Positions 54,296-61,617 of a DNA stretch of 64,000 nucleotides are shown in pieces. How positions within the stretch are numbered: the stretch's first letter is position 1; each line of letters begins with the position of its first letter. A model generated the notes under the pieces. The model did no database searches and was not told the origin of the DNA. It worked only from the letters and a program-made list of their open reading frames with translations. The position numbers and the translations under genes are program-made. Origin of the DNA: Nonomuraea turcica (GTDB lineage Bacteria; Actinomycetota; Actinomycetes; Streptosporangiales; Streptosporangiaceae); assembly GCF_030718205.1 (NCBI RefSeq), contig NZ_JAUZQF010000003.1, positions 310,001 through 374,000 on the forward strand. Direction: 5' to 3'.

Positions 54296-54709
54296 TCATG
54301 AGTAGTACTCGTAGTGGACGTTGGTCTTGGTCTTGGTGTTGAAGTCGATCCCGCCGTCGAGGTAGCGGGTCCACAGCCGGGCGAGTTTCGCCGACCGTAC
54401 GGTGCACCCGGCCCACCGGACTGCCTTGGGACGGATGCTGCCGACGTAGTCGTAGCAGGCTCCGACCTTGGTGCCGTTGACCCAGAGCCGGGCGTTCAGG
54501 CTGACGTCATAGAGCCTTGTGCGGGAGACGTTCTTGATCCGCACCTTGATGCGGCAGGTGTCCTCGCATTTACCGAAGTAGATCTTGTAGTCGAGCAGAT
54601 GCGGACGAGCCGTCGTCCCCGTCTCGGACGCCGAGGCCGCCGCCGGCGTCGCGAGGATCCCGGTCGCGACGGTAGCCGCTAAGAGCACGCCGACAAGACG
54701 CTTGGTCAT
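54296..54709 (-). CDS. Small secreted protein of unknown function
   Basis: A 137-residue protein with a Sec signal (LVGVLLAATVATGILATPAAA, cleaved near residue 27). The mature domain of about 110 residues has four cysteines (GKCEDTCRIK, GACYDY, AGCTVRSA) and an alternating hydrophobic pattern (RIKVRIKNVSRTRLYDVSLN) that suggests a beta sandwich. I do not recognise a family. The ATG at 54709 follows GGGGGAAAC. An inverted repeat lies 53-73 bases upstream. Confidence 0.7.
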   Translation of the reverse strand: MTKRLVGVLLAATVATGILATPAAASASETGTTARPHLLDYKIYFGKCEDTCRIKVRIKNVSRTRLYDVSLNARLWVNGTKVGACYDYVGSIRPKAVRWAGCTVRSAKLARLWTRYLDGGIDFNTKTKTNVHYEYYS

Positions 54710-54761
54710 GTTTCCCCCATGGCCATGAACCGCCGCTTCCCCCGTTGAAAGCGGCACACCC

Positions 54762-54782
54762 TTCCTGATTAACCATCAGGAA
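54762..54782. promoter_or_regulatory. Inverted repeat TTCCTGAT/ATCAGGAA
   Basis: Perfect eight-base arms around TAACC, located upstream of the secreted-protein gene that starts at 54709. The rest of the ~380-base gap to 55092 holds nothing else I can support. An operator or promoter element is likely because it lies within 75 bases of the start. Confidence 0.45.
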
Positions 54783-55091
54783 AGTGCACAGGTCAACATT
54801 TATTGGCGTATATCCCGCGAGTCCCGGCCGTTGAGGATGCCGAGGAACCGCGCTCGAATGTGCCCGCTCCGTCGCCCGGGGTAAAGCGCGCTCCAACAGC
54901 CAAGGCCCCGGAACGGCGGGCCAAGCGGCGGGGAAAGAGGCGGTCGCGACGCCCGATACGGGCCACTGGTTCGGAAGCGATCGGCCAAGAATCTTTGGAT
55001 CGTCCGATGCGGGGTGGCTCGCGTCTCGAAGGCCTCCACGACCTTACTTTCTGTCGTGGCTCTTATCCCTATGTGATCGAGAGGAACTTCC

Positions 55092-55715
55092 ATGCTTCGT
55101 GGCATGCTCGCGACCGGTCTCACGCTGGCCGCTACCAGTCTCGTCATGGCCGTCGGCCCAGCCGCTCAGGCCGACCCCAGGGCCCCGTACGCGCGAGCCC
55201 TGGCGACCGTCGACGCCGGCGGCACGCTCATCAGCGGCAGGAACGTCATCAGGTCATGGCGGGCCGGCCTCGGGCGGTACTGCGTCCAGGTCTCCCACCG
55301 GGTGGACGTGAACGACGCGCAGCTGCAGGTCTCCTCCCGCCAGGCGCTGCGGCTCGCCCACGTCGTCTACGGGAGCACGTCGCCGGTCTACAGGAACGAT
55401 TCGCCGGTCTACAGGAACGATTCACCGGTCTACAGGAACACTTCGGCGGACCAAAGGCACGATTCGGCCGAATACAGGAACGATTCGGCGGTCTACCGGA
55501 ACCCAGGTCACCGGAACGGGTCGCCGGTCTACCGGAACCCGGGCCACCGCAACGGGTGGGGCAACAAGCACGGATGGCCGGGCCACCGGAACCCGTCGCC
55601 GGTCTACGGCAGCCCGTGGGCGACCTGCGGCCAGCACAACACCGTCTCCGTCAACGTCTACAACCCCAGCACCGGCCATCTCGCCGACGGCGGCTTCGAT
55701 CTCGTCGTCTCCTGA
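55092..55715 (+). CDS. Secreted protein with heptapeptide repeat insertion (paralogue A)
   Basis: A 207-residue protein with a signal peptide (LTLAATSLVMAVGPAAQA). The first part (LISGRNVIRSWRAGLGRYCV and VDVNDAQLQV) and the last ~30 residues (TVSVNVYNPSTGHLADGG) match the neighbouring 133-residue protein. Between them are inserted ~75 residues of degenerate SPVYRND heptapeptides and related GSPVYRNPGHRN units. The single-domain family is unknown. The repeats are rich in Tyr, Arg and Asn and could bind wall polymers or self-assemble. RBS GAGAGGAA before the ATG. Confidence 0.75.
   Translation: MLRGMLATGLTLAATSLVMAVGPAAQADPRAPYARALATVDAGGTLISGRNVIRSWRAGLGRYCVQVSHRVDVNDAQLQVSSRQALRLAHVVYGSTSPVYRNDSPVYRNDSPVYRNTSADQRHDSAEYRNDSAVYRNPGHRNGSPVYRNPGHRNGWGNKHGWPGHRNPSPVYGSPWATCGQHNTVSVNVYNPSTGHLADGGFDLVVS
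55380..55595 (+). repeat. 21-bp tandem repeats (SPVYRND units)
   Basis: The unit TCGCCGGTCTACAGGAACGA (plus T) is repeated from 55380 with at least five consecutive 21-base copies, the first three nearly identical. More diverged units with a PGHRN spacer follow to about 55595. All stay in frame, giving seven-residue periodicity. Confidence 0.85.
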
Positions 55716-55737
55716 CCAGCACCGAAAGGACACCGAT

Positions 55738-56139
55738 ATGAAGACCATCCAGCGCATCTCCGCACTCGCGCTCGCCGCTACCGCCATCCTGGCGCCGGCC
55801 CCCGCCCTCGCGCACACCCCGGACGGCCACCCCCACGGCTTCCCCCAGGCCTCGGCCATGGTGGCGGCGGACGGGTCGATCATGAGGAGCAGGAACATCG
55901 CCGATGTCTGGCGAGCGTACCCGGGAACCTACTGTGTCGTCGTGGAGCCCGGCGTCGACCTGGACGGTGCGGAGGAGCTCTATGCCCGGGCCGTGGGCCG
56001 ACACTGGTCCCCGCGTTCGCTGTCCGTGCAGCGCGGGTCCCGTGCGTGCGGCGGTGACTGGCACGACACCATCGCCGTCCGCAGCCACGGCGGCTACGGA
56101 TACGCGGCCGACACCGCGTTCTACGTGAGAATCTCCTGA
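55738..56139 (+). CDS. Small secreted protein (paralogue B)
   Basis: A 133-residue protein with a signal peptide (ALALAATAILAPAPALA). The mature part, ADGSIMRSRNIADVWRAYPG then TYCVVVEPGVDLDGAEELYA, parallels the preceding gene's LISGRNVIRSWRAG and YCVQVSHRVDVNDA, and both end in a beta-rich segment. It has no repeat insertion and so probably shows the ancestral form. It starts 22 bases after the paralogue's stop, in one operon. The function is unknown. Confidence 0.75.
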   Translation: MKTIQRISALALAATAILAPAPALAHTPDGHPHGFPQASAMVAADGSIMRSRNIADVWRAYPGTYCVVVEPGVDLDGAEELYARAVGRHWSPRSLSVQRGSRACGGDWHDTIAVRSHGGYGYAADTAFYVRIS

Positions 56140-56160
56140 GATTCTCCGCTGCCGCCTCGA

Positions 56161-56192
56161 CTCCCGGCCGGTCGATTCGTACCAGCCGGGAG
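56161..56192. terminator. Inverted repeat CTCCCGGC/GCCGGGAG between convergent genes
   Basis: Perfect eight-base arms with a 16-base loop lie between the stop at 56139 and the response regulator end at 56210. A second smaller hairpin, GAGAATC/GATTCTC (56127-56146), overlaps the stop codon. Together they probably terminate transcripts from both sides. Confidence 0.55.
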
Positions 56193-56209
56193 CCGAGGCG
56201 TGTCCGGGC

Positions 56210-56860
56210 TCAGCCGCCCGGCTGGATCAGGCCCGACTCGTACGCCGCTATGACCGCCTGCACCCGATCCCGGACCGCCAGCTTGGCGAACACGTTGCTG
56301 ACGTGGGTCTTCACCGTGTGCTCGCTGACGACGAACGCCGCGGCGATCTCCGCGTTCGACAGGCCGCGACCGAGCAACATCAGCGTCTCCCGCTCCCGGG
56401 TGGTGAGGAGGTCGAGCCCGACGGGTCGTCTCCTGGGCCGCTTGGACACCATGTCGTCGATCAGCCGCCGGGTCACGGCCGGTGCGAGCAGCGACTCCCC
56501 GGCGGCCACCACCCGGACGGCATGCACCAGGTCGTCCCTGCGCACGTCCTTCAGCAGAAAGCCGCTCGCCCCGGCGTGGAGCGCGTCGTAGACGTAGTCG
56601 TCCTGGTCGAAAGTGGTCAGCATCAGCACGCGCGTGTCCGTCTCCGCGCACACGACCCGGGCGGCGTCGATGCCGTCCATGTGCGGCATCCGGATGTCGA
56701 GGAGGAGCACCTGGGGCCGGTGCGCGCGTACCGCGTTGATCGCCGCGAGGCCGTCGCCCGCTTCGGCGACCACGGAGATGTCCGGCTGCGTGTCCAGGAT
56801 CAGCGCGAATCCGCTGCGGACCAGTTCCTGATCGTCGGCGACCACCACGTTGATCGTCAT
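56210..56860 (-). CDS. NarL/LuxR-family response regulator
   Basis: A 216-residue two-domain regulator. The receiver domain has the acidic pocket in VVADDQELVRSG, the phospho-acceptor Asp in LLLDIRMPHMDG near residue 53, and the conserved Lys in GASGFLLKDVRRDDLV. The C-terminal LuxR helix-turn-helix has LTTRERETLMLLGRGLSNAE and SEHTVKTHVSNVFAKL. Such regulators pair with a sensor kinase. The kinase gene overlapping its start (ATGA) survives only as a C-terminal fragment, so this regulator may be an orphan or be phosphorylated by another kinase. Confidence 0.88.
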   Translation of the reverse strand: MTINVVVADDQELVRSGFALILDTQPDISVVAEAGDGLAAINAVRAHRPQVLLLDIRMPHMDGIDAARVVCAETDTRVLMLTTFDQDDYVYDALHAGASGFLLKDVRRDDLVHAVRVVAAGESLLAPAVTRRLIDDMVSKRPRRRPVGLDLLTTRERETLMLLGRGLSNAEIAAAFVVSEHTVKTHVSNVFAKLAVRDRVQAVIAAYESGLIQPGG

Positions 56861-57045
56861 CGGGCCACCTCCGCGTGCCCGCGCGGGAGCCGTACCGAGA
56901 CCTGGAAACCCCGGCCCGAAGGCGCGGGCCCGAACGTGGCGTCCCCGCCGCACGCCGCCGCCCGCTCCCTGATGCCGATCAGCCCTTGGCCGCCCGCGTC
57001 GGCGGGCCCCGGGCCGTGGCCGTCATCGGTGACGGTGACCCTGCT
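56857..57045 (-). pseudogene. Histidine kinase, C-terminal remnant
   Basis: The minus-strand frame ending at the TGA that overlaps the response regulator start encodes about 60 residues typical of the end of a NarL-partner kinase: VTVTDDGHGPG, GGQGLIGIRERAAACGGDA and GRGFQVSVRLPRG (ATP-binding G boxes). Upstream, at about 57045, the homology stops abruptly and a stop codon follows (57055-57057). The sensor, dimerisation and most of the catalytic domain are absent. The break coincides with the start of an unrelated plus-strand fragment. Confidence 0.75.
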
Positions 57046-57307
57046 GCCCGCCTTCTACACCGTCGTGCCGACGTTCTTCTACATCGGCCTGGTCGTGCTC
57101 GTCGCCCTGCAGGCCGCCGCCGGGCGCATCGGCTGGTGGAGCCCGGCGCTCGTCGTGCTCGGCGTCGGTGTCGTGGTCGCCAGCAAGGATCTCCTCCCGC
57201 TCAGCGCCCTGCTCAACCTCGCGGGCCTGGCCCCGCTGGCCCGGCGGCCCGGGCATGGTGGCCCGCCGGCGAGCACGCCGGTCATCGCCCGGAACACGAA
57301 CCGCTGA
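57046..57307 (+). pseudogene. C-terminal fragment of a membrane protein
   Basis: The plus-strand frame ending at 57307 encodes FYTVVPTFFYIGLVVLVALQ, GWWSPALVVLGVGVVVASKD and LLPLSALLNLAGLAPLARRP, at least two clear membrane segments ending in a hydrophilic tail. No ribosome-binding site or suitable start exists before it, because the preceding DNA is the kinase remnant on the other strand. It looks like the 3' end of a gene brought here by a deletion or rearrangement. The family is not recognised. Confidence 0.6.
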
Positions 57308-57331
57308 CGCCCGCATCGCATCAGAGGAGAC

Positions 57332-57676
57332 TCACTCCTCAGGCAGGTGCTCCTGTGCCCATCGGGCGATCTCGTCCAGTGCCGGCATGAGGGCCCTGCC
57401 GCCGTCTGTCAGCTCGTAGGAGACGCTGACGGGCGGCCCCGCCTCGACGGCGCGGGCGATGAGCCCCATCTTGGTCAGCTCGGAGAGCCGGTCGGACAGC
57501 ACCGAGTCGCTGACCTGGCCGATGGCCCGGGAGATCTCGCGGAAGCCCGCCGGGCCCGGGCGCAGGACGCCGAGCACGACGCCGCTCCAGCGCTTGCCGA
57601 GCACGGCGAAGGCACGCGTCAGGGCGGCGTCGCCGCGCGCGCACTCTTCCACTTCATGCCTGGAGACCGTCGCCAT
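57332..57676 (-). CDS. HxlR-family transcriptional regulator
   Basis: A 114-residue winged-helix regulator with the HxlR pattern: an early cysteine (EECARGDAALTRAFAVLGKR), WSGVVLGVLRPGPAGFREIS, SDSVLSDRLSELTKMGLIAR and VSYELTDGGRALM. HxlR proteins often sense reactive electrophiles or quinones through that cysteine and control a divergent oxidoreductase. The divergent gene at 57774 encodes such an enzyme, so control of the shared 97-base promoter region is likely. Confidence 0.88.
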   Translation of the reverse strand: MATVSRHEVEECARGDAALTRAFAVLGKRWSGVVLGVLRPGPAGFREISRAIGQVSDSVLSDRLSELTKMGLIARAVEAGPPVSVSYELTDGGRALMPALDEIARWAQEHLPEE

Positions 57677-57773
57677 AGCCCCTTAAGACTAGCAGATTCG
57701 GTGTCACTTTGATTTTCGAAGTACATATGAATAACCTAGCGACACCTCCAAACCTAGTGAAGAGAGAACTGGC

Positions 57774-58877
57774 ATGACTGAGAGCGCTGGTGCACGCCCC
57801 ACGGTGGCGGTCCTGGGCGGTGGGTACGGCGGCCACAAGGTGGCCAAGCTGCTCGACGACGTCGCCGACGTGACGCTCGTCGATCCCTCCGACTCCTTTA
57901 CGCACAACGTGGCCGCACTGCGGGCGCTGGTGGCGCCGGAGTGGCTGGAGCGGATCTTCCTGCCCTACGGGCGGCTGCTGACGCGCGGCCGGTTCCTGCG
58001 GGACCGCGCCGTCGCGGTGGACGGGCGGCAGGTCACGCTCGCCTCGGGCGCCCGCCTGGAGCCGGACTACCTGGTGCTGGCCACCGGCTCGGCGTATCCG
58101 TTCCCCGCCAAGATCAACGATTCGGCCGCCGAGACCGCCAAGGCCAGGATCCGCGAGGCGCACGACGCGCTGGCCGGCGCGCAGCGGGTGCTGCTCGTCG
58201 GCGCCGGTCCCGTCGGCCTCGAGCTCGCCGGAGAGATCAAGGCGGCCTTCCCCGGCAAGCACGTCACGATCGCGGACGTCGCGCCCGACATCCTGGCCGG
58301 ACCCTTCGACCAGGCGCTGCGCGAGGAGCTACGCGTGCAGCTGGACAAGCTCGGGGTGGAGCTCAAGCTGGGCAGCCCGCTCCGGGAGCTGCCTGAGGTC
58401 GCGCCGGCCACGGCCGCGCCCGTCGCGGTCGCCACGGATGCCGGCGAGAAGCTCACGGCCGACATCTGGTTCCGCTGCTTCGGCGTCACGCTGCACACCG
58501 ATTACCTGCGCGGCTCGCTCGCCGCGGCCCGCGACGCCGCCGGGCACGTGCGGGTGGATGAGTACCTGCGGGTGCGGGGGCAGGAGCACGTCTACGCCAT
58601 CGGCGACATCGCCGACGCCGACCGGAACATGGCGGCCTTCGCCAGTGTGCAGGGCGAGTTGCTCGCCAAGAACATCCGTGCGCACATCACCGGGGACGGC
58701 GAGCCGGCCCCGTACGAGCCGCAACCGGCCATGATCCTCGTCCCGCTCGGGCCGGAGGGCGGCGCGGGCCAGCTGCCCGGCCACGACGGCATCGTGGGAT
58801 CCGAGGTCACCGCCGAGATCAAGGGCCGCGCCATGCTGGTCGAGCGGAGCGCGGCCTCCTTCGACGCGCACGCGTGA
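57774..58877 (+). CDS. NDH-2/AIF-like FAD-dependent oxidoreductase
   Basis: A 367-residue pyridine-nucleotide oxidoreductase. It has the FAD motif VAVLGGGYGGHKVAKLL, DYLVLATGSAYPFP, the NAD motif VLLVGAGPVGLELAGEI and the second FAD block HVYAIGDIADADRNMAAF. This matches NADH dehydrogenase type 2 / apoptosis-inducing-factor-like proteins, which pass electrons from NAD(P)H to quinones at the membrane face. No C-terminal membrane helix is visible. It is divergent from the HxlR regulator and probably induced by a compound that regulator senses. Confidence 0.86.
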   Translation: MTESAGARPTVAVLGGGYGGHKVAKLLDDVADVTLVDPSDSFTHNVAALRALVAPEWLERIFLPYGRLLTRGRFLRDRAVAVDGRQVTLASGARLEPDYLVLATGSAYPFPAKINDSAAETAKARIREAHDALAGAQRVLLVGAGPVGLELAGEIKAAFPGKHVTIADVAPDILAGPFDQALREELRVQLDKLGVELKLGSPLRELPEVAPATAAPVAVATDAGEKLTADIWFRCFGVTLHTDYLRGSLAAARDAAGHVRVDEYLRVRGQEHVYAIGDIADADRNMAAFASVQGELLAKNIRAHITGDGEPAPYEPQPAMILVPLGPEGGAGQLPGHDGIVGSEVTAEIKGRAMLVERSAASFDAHA

Positions 58878-59111
58878 AAGCGCTCTGACAAACCCCGGCG
58901 ATGGGTGGGAGTAGGTAAAGAATTTCGCCCCGATCGCCTATCTCATAGGGCATTCTGTTGCCTGCTCCCCATCGGGGTTTGCATCTTTCTATGCCGTTCG
59001 CTTACGTTAGAGGACTCAGGGCGTACGCCTGGCAACATTTCATGCCGCGTGACGCTCTCCGTATTGCCGAGACCGCGTCTCACCAGCACGGACATTCGAG
59101 TCCGTGACTAT

Positions 59112-59250
59112 GACGCGGCCGCCGAATTCGCAATCTGCGGAACCGGGGACCCACTTCATCTGGGGTGAATCGGCGCGCTCGACACGAGCGCCCCGTAGGG
59201 CACTTCCACGCCCGAACCCGTCAGCTAACCCGGTAGGCGGCATGGAAGCT
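59112..59250 (+). ncRNA. c-di-AMP riboswitch (ydaO/yuaA type)
   Basis: The stretch contains the conserved landmarks of the ydaO-yuaA leader in order: GCCGAATTCG, CGGAACCGGGGACCCA, TGGGGTGAAT, a variable stem, CCCGAACCCGTCAGCTAACC and CGGTAGGC, then GGAAGC. It directly precedes a secreted cell-wall protein gene (59268), the classic actinobacterial target of this riboswitch, which usually turns expression off when c-di-AMP is high. The remaining upstream part of the gap (58878-59111) shows no gene I can support. Confidence 0.88.
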
Positions 59251-59267
59251 AGGAGCATCTTTCACCC

Positions 59268-59936
59268 ATGGCCAAGAACGTCTTCGCTCGTGCCCTGACG
59301 TCCGCAAGCCTCTCCCTGGTCGCCGCCGGGATGACCGCGACGGTCGTCGCCGGATCCCCGGCCTTCGCCGCCGACCAGCAGTCCACGCAACCCGCGCGGT
59401 CCAACCTGCCCGCCTCCCAGGCCATCCCGCAAAAGGGCGCCGGCCAGGTGAGCGCCGACACCGTACTGAAGATCGCCGAGTCGCAGATCGGCGTGAGCGA
59501 GAACGCCGCCGGCGGCGGCACCCCGTTCCACAGCTGGTACATGTCCTCCCCGCGGGCAGCCGAGACCGTCGCCCGCGACGGCGGCAGCCTGCAGGCCTAC
59601 GCCAACGCCCCCTGGTGCGCCATGTTCATCTCCTGGGTCGGCGAGCAGGCCGGCGCCCGCCCCACCATGGGCTGGGACGCCTACACCGTCAGCTACGCCA
59701 AGTGGTTCCAGGCCAACAAGCACTGGGGCACCGAGGCCAAGCCCGGCGCCGTCGTCTTCTACGACTGGAACGGCCAGGGCACCGACGGCATCGACCACGT
59801 CGGCATGGTCAAGAAGGACAACGGCGACGGCACCATCACCGCGATCGAGGGCAACACCGGCAACGGCAAGGTCGAGCAGCGCATCCGGCCCAAGGCCCAC
59901 GTCGTGGGCTACGGCTACCCCGAGTACAAGGCCTGA
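59268..59936 (+). CDS. Secreted CHAP-domain cell-wall hydrolase
   Basis: A 222-residue secreted protein. The signal peptide ends at AGSPAFA near residue 35. The mature part is a CHAP/amidase-like domain: IAESQIGVSENAAGGGTPF, the catalytic Cys in NAPWCAMFISWVGEQAG and His in GIDHVGMV, then AIEGNTGNGKVEQRIRP. It probably cuts peptidoglycan cross-bridges or stem peptides during growth or germination. Expression should be under the c-di-AMP riboswitch just upstream, linking it to osmotic and wall homeostasis. A perfect hairpin follows. Confidence 0.87.
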   Translation: MAKNVFARALTSASLSLVAAGMTATVVAGSPAFAADQQSTQPARSNLPASQAIPQKGAGQVSADTVLKIAESQIGVSENAAGGGTPFHSWYMSSPRAAETVARDGGSLQAYANAPWCAMFISWVGEQAGARPTMGWDAYTVSYAKWFQANKHWGTEAKPGAVVFYDWNGQGTDGIDHVGMVKKDNGDGTITAIEGNTGNGKVEQRIRPKAHVVGYGYPEYKA

Positions 59937-59985
59937 CCCCAAGGCAGGTCGCCAGACTCCTTGCCAGTGCGATGGTCAAGGGTGG

Positions 59986-60020
59986 ACGGGTGGTGCAGGA
60001 CAGGGTCCTGCACCACCCGT
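59986..60020. terminator. Perfect 16-bp hairpin downstream of the CHAP gene
   Basis: ACGGGTGGTGCAGGAC and its exact complement flank a three-base AGG loop. It lies 49 bases after the stop at 59936 with no T run, as is usual for actinobacterial terminators. It separates this gene from the TlpA/CcdA pair. Confidence 0.75.
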
Positions 60021-60111
60021 CGCATGTGTGCCTGCCTATCAGAGCGCACAAGATCGGCGTTGTCATCGGCTCGTAAGATTCGGGCCCGCGGCCTGGGCCT
60101 ATCCTCACGAC

Positions 60112-60696
60112 GTGGGCAGAATTCGTGTGATGGCCGTCCTTGCGGCGGCGGGGTTGTTGATCGCCGGGTGCGGCGGGGCCGCTGAGACGGTCCGGGGTGA
60201 TGCGCCCGTGTCGGCGACCGTGGCGCCGGCCACCCCGGCTCCCGCGTCCACGGCATCTGGCACGCCCGGTGCGTCCGGTGACGCGCGGGTTCCCGACGCC
60301 TTGAAGTTCACCGCCACCACACTGGGCGGGCAGACCTTCGACGGTGCGAGCCTGGCGGGCAAGCCGATCGTGTTCTGGTTCTGGGCGCCGTGGTGTCCCA
60401 AGTGCCAGTCGGAGGCGCCGGCCGTCAAGGCGGCTGCCAAGAAGTACGCCGACGTCTCGTTCGTGGGGGTCGCCGGCCTGGACAGCGAGGCGGCGATGAA
60501 GGACTTCGTCCGGCGTACCGGGACCGGCGACCTCGTCCACCTGTCGGATGAGAAGGGCGTGGTGTGGACCCGGCTCGGGATCACCCAGCAGTCCACGTTC
60601 GTGTTCATGAAACCGGACGGAACAACCGCGAAAGCCTCCGGCCCGCTCGACTCCGATGAGCTCGATAGCCTTGTCGCCAAGCTGCTCGCCGCCTGA
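60112..60696 (+). CDS. TlpA/Redoxin-family thiol lipoprotein
   Basis: A 194-residue thioredoxin-fold lipoprotein. The signal ends with the lipobox LLIAGC. After a Pro/Ala/Thr linker comes a redoxin domain with the active site WFWAPWCPKCQSEAP (C-x2-C) and FVFMKPDGTT. Such proteins reduce or oxidise disulfides outside the membrane, for example in cytochrome c maturation, using electrons from a CcdA partner. The CcdA-like gene follows after 30 bases. The GTG at 60112 lies seven bases after a TATCCT element, so the message may be leaderless; ATG at 60130 is an alternative. Confidence 0.85.
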   Translation: MGRIRVMAVLAAAGLLIAGCGGAAETVRGDAPVSATVAPATPAPASTASGTPGASGDARVPDALKFTATTLGGQTFDGASLAGKPIVFWFWAPWCPKCQSEAPAVKAAAKKYADVSFVGVAGLDSEAAMKDFVRRTGTGDLVHLSDEKGVVWTRLGITQQSTFVFMKPDGTTAKASGPLDSDELDSLVAKLLAA

Positions 60697-60726
60697 CGCC
60701 GGGCCGCGGCCGAGCCGGAGCCGGCC

Positions 60727-61599
60727 GTGATCGGTGACGTGCCGTTGGCGCTGGCCCTGGCCGCGGGCCTGGTGGCGGCGTTCAATCCCTGCGGGTTCGC
60801 GCTGCTGCCCGCGTACCTGACCATGCTCGTGGCCGACGACGACACCCGCCCGGCGGGCGGTGTGTCGTCGCGTGGGCCGGTGGCGCGCGCTCTGCTGCTC
60901 GGGGCAGCCATGACCGCGGGATTCGTCACGGTTTTCGGGGTGTTCGGGCTGGTGGTGACCCCACTGGCGGTGTCGGTGGGCCGATACCTGCCGTGGGTGA
61001 CGATCCTCATCGGCCTGGCCCTGACCGGGCTCGGTCTGTGGTTGCTGAGCGGGCGGGAGCTGCTGATCCGCACGCCCCGGCTGGCCACCGGCCGTCCCAT
61101 CGCCTCGCTGCCCTCGCTGTACGGATACGGCCTGAGCTACGCCGTGGCGTCGCTGTCGTGCACCATCGGCCCGTTCCTCGCGGTGACCTCCGCCTCGCTG
61201 GCCGCCGGCGGAATACTGGGCGGCCTGATGGTCTTCGTCGCCTACGCGATCGGCATGGGCTTGGTGGTCTCCGCGCTGTCGCTGGCGGTGGCGCTGGCCC
61301 GCTCGGCCGTGGTCGCCCGTACCCGGGCCGTGCTGCCGTACGTGTCGCGCATCAGCGGCGGACTGCTGATCCCGGCCGGCCTGTACGTCGCCTACTACGG
61401 CTGGTACGAGCTGCGCGTCTTCGCGGGCGCCTCCTCCCGCGACGCGATCGTCGACGCCGCGACCGCCGTGCAGGGCGCCCTCGCGCGGTGGCTGGAATCC
61501 CTCGGCGTGGCCTGGGTCGCCGTCATCCTCGCGGTGCTCGGCGCAGCCGCTCTGGCCGCTCGCCTGGCACGGCGCAGCGCGCGCCGCTCCGAAGACTGA
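60727..61599 (+). CDS. CcdA-like thiol-disulfide transmembrane protein
   Basis: A 290-residue membrane protein of the CcdA/DsbD core type. The first conserved cysteine lies in AAFNPCGFALLPAYLTMLV and the second in YAVASLSCTIGPFLAVTSA; these shuttle electrons across the membrane. About six to seven segments are visible. It lies directly downstream of the TlpA-like lipoprotein gene, its expected redox partner. It starts with GTG at 60727 and converges on the GntR gene. Confidence 0.88.
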   Translation: MIGDVPLALALAAGLVAAFNPCGFALLPAYLTMLVADDDTRPAGGVSSRGPVARALLLGAAMTAGFVTVFGVFGLVVTPLAVSVGRYLPWVTILIGLALTGLGLWLLSGRELLIRTPRLATGRPIASLPSLYGYGLSYAVASLSCTIGPFLAVTSASLAAGGILGGLMVFVAYAIGMGLVVSALSLAVALARSAVVARTRAVLPYVSRISGGLLIPAGLYVAYYGWYELRVFAGASSRDAIVDAATAVQGALARWLESLGVAWVAVILAVLGAAALAARLARRSARRSED

Positions 61600-61617
61600 A
61601 GCGTTCGCCGGCGCTCG

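Noticed and set aside
54800..55147. Minus-strand frame of 115 codons in the gap before the repeat protein
   Set aside because: It overlaps the promoter and start of the secreted-protein gene and looks like a chance GC-rich frame.
55380..55595. Possible CRISPR-like array
   Set aside because: The 21-bp repeats are contiguous, in frame and without spacers; they encode heptapeptides in a secreted protein.
58905..59168. Small open frame upstream of the CHAP gene
   Set aside because: It runs into the riboswitch, has no ribosome-binding site and no family resemblance.
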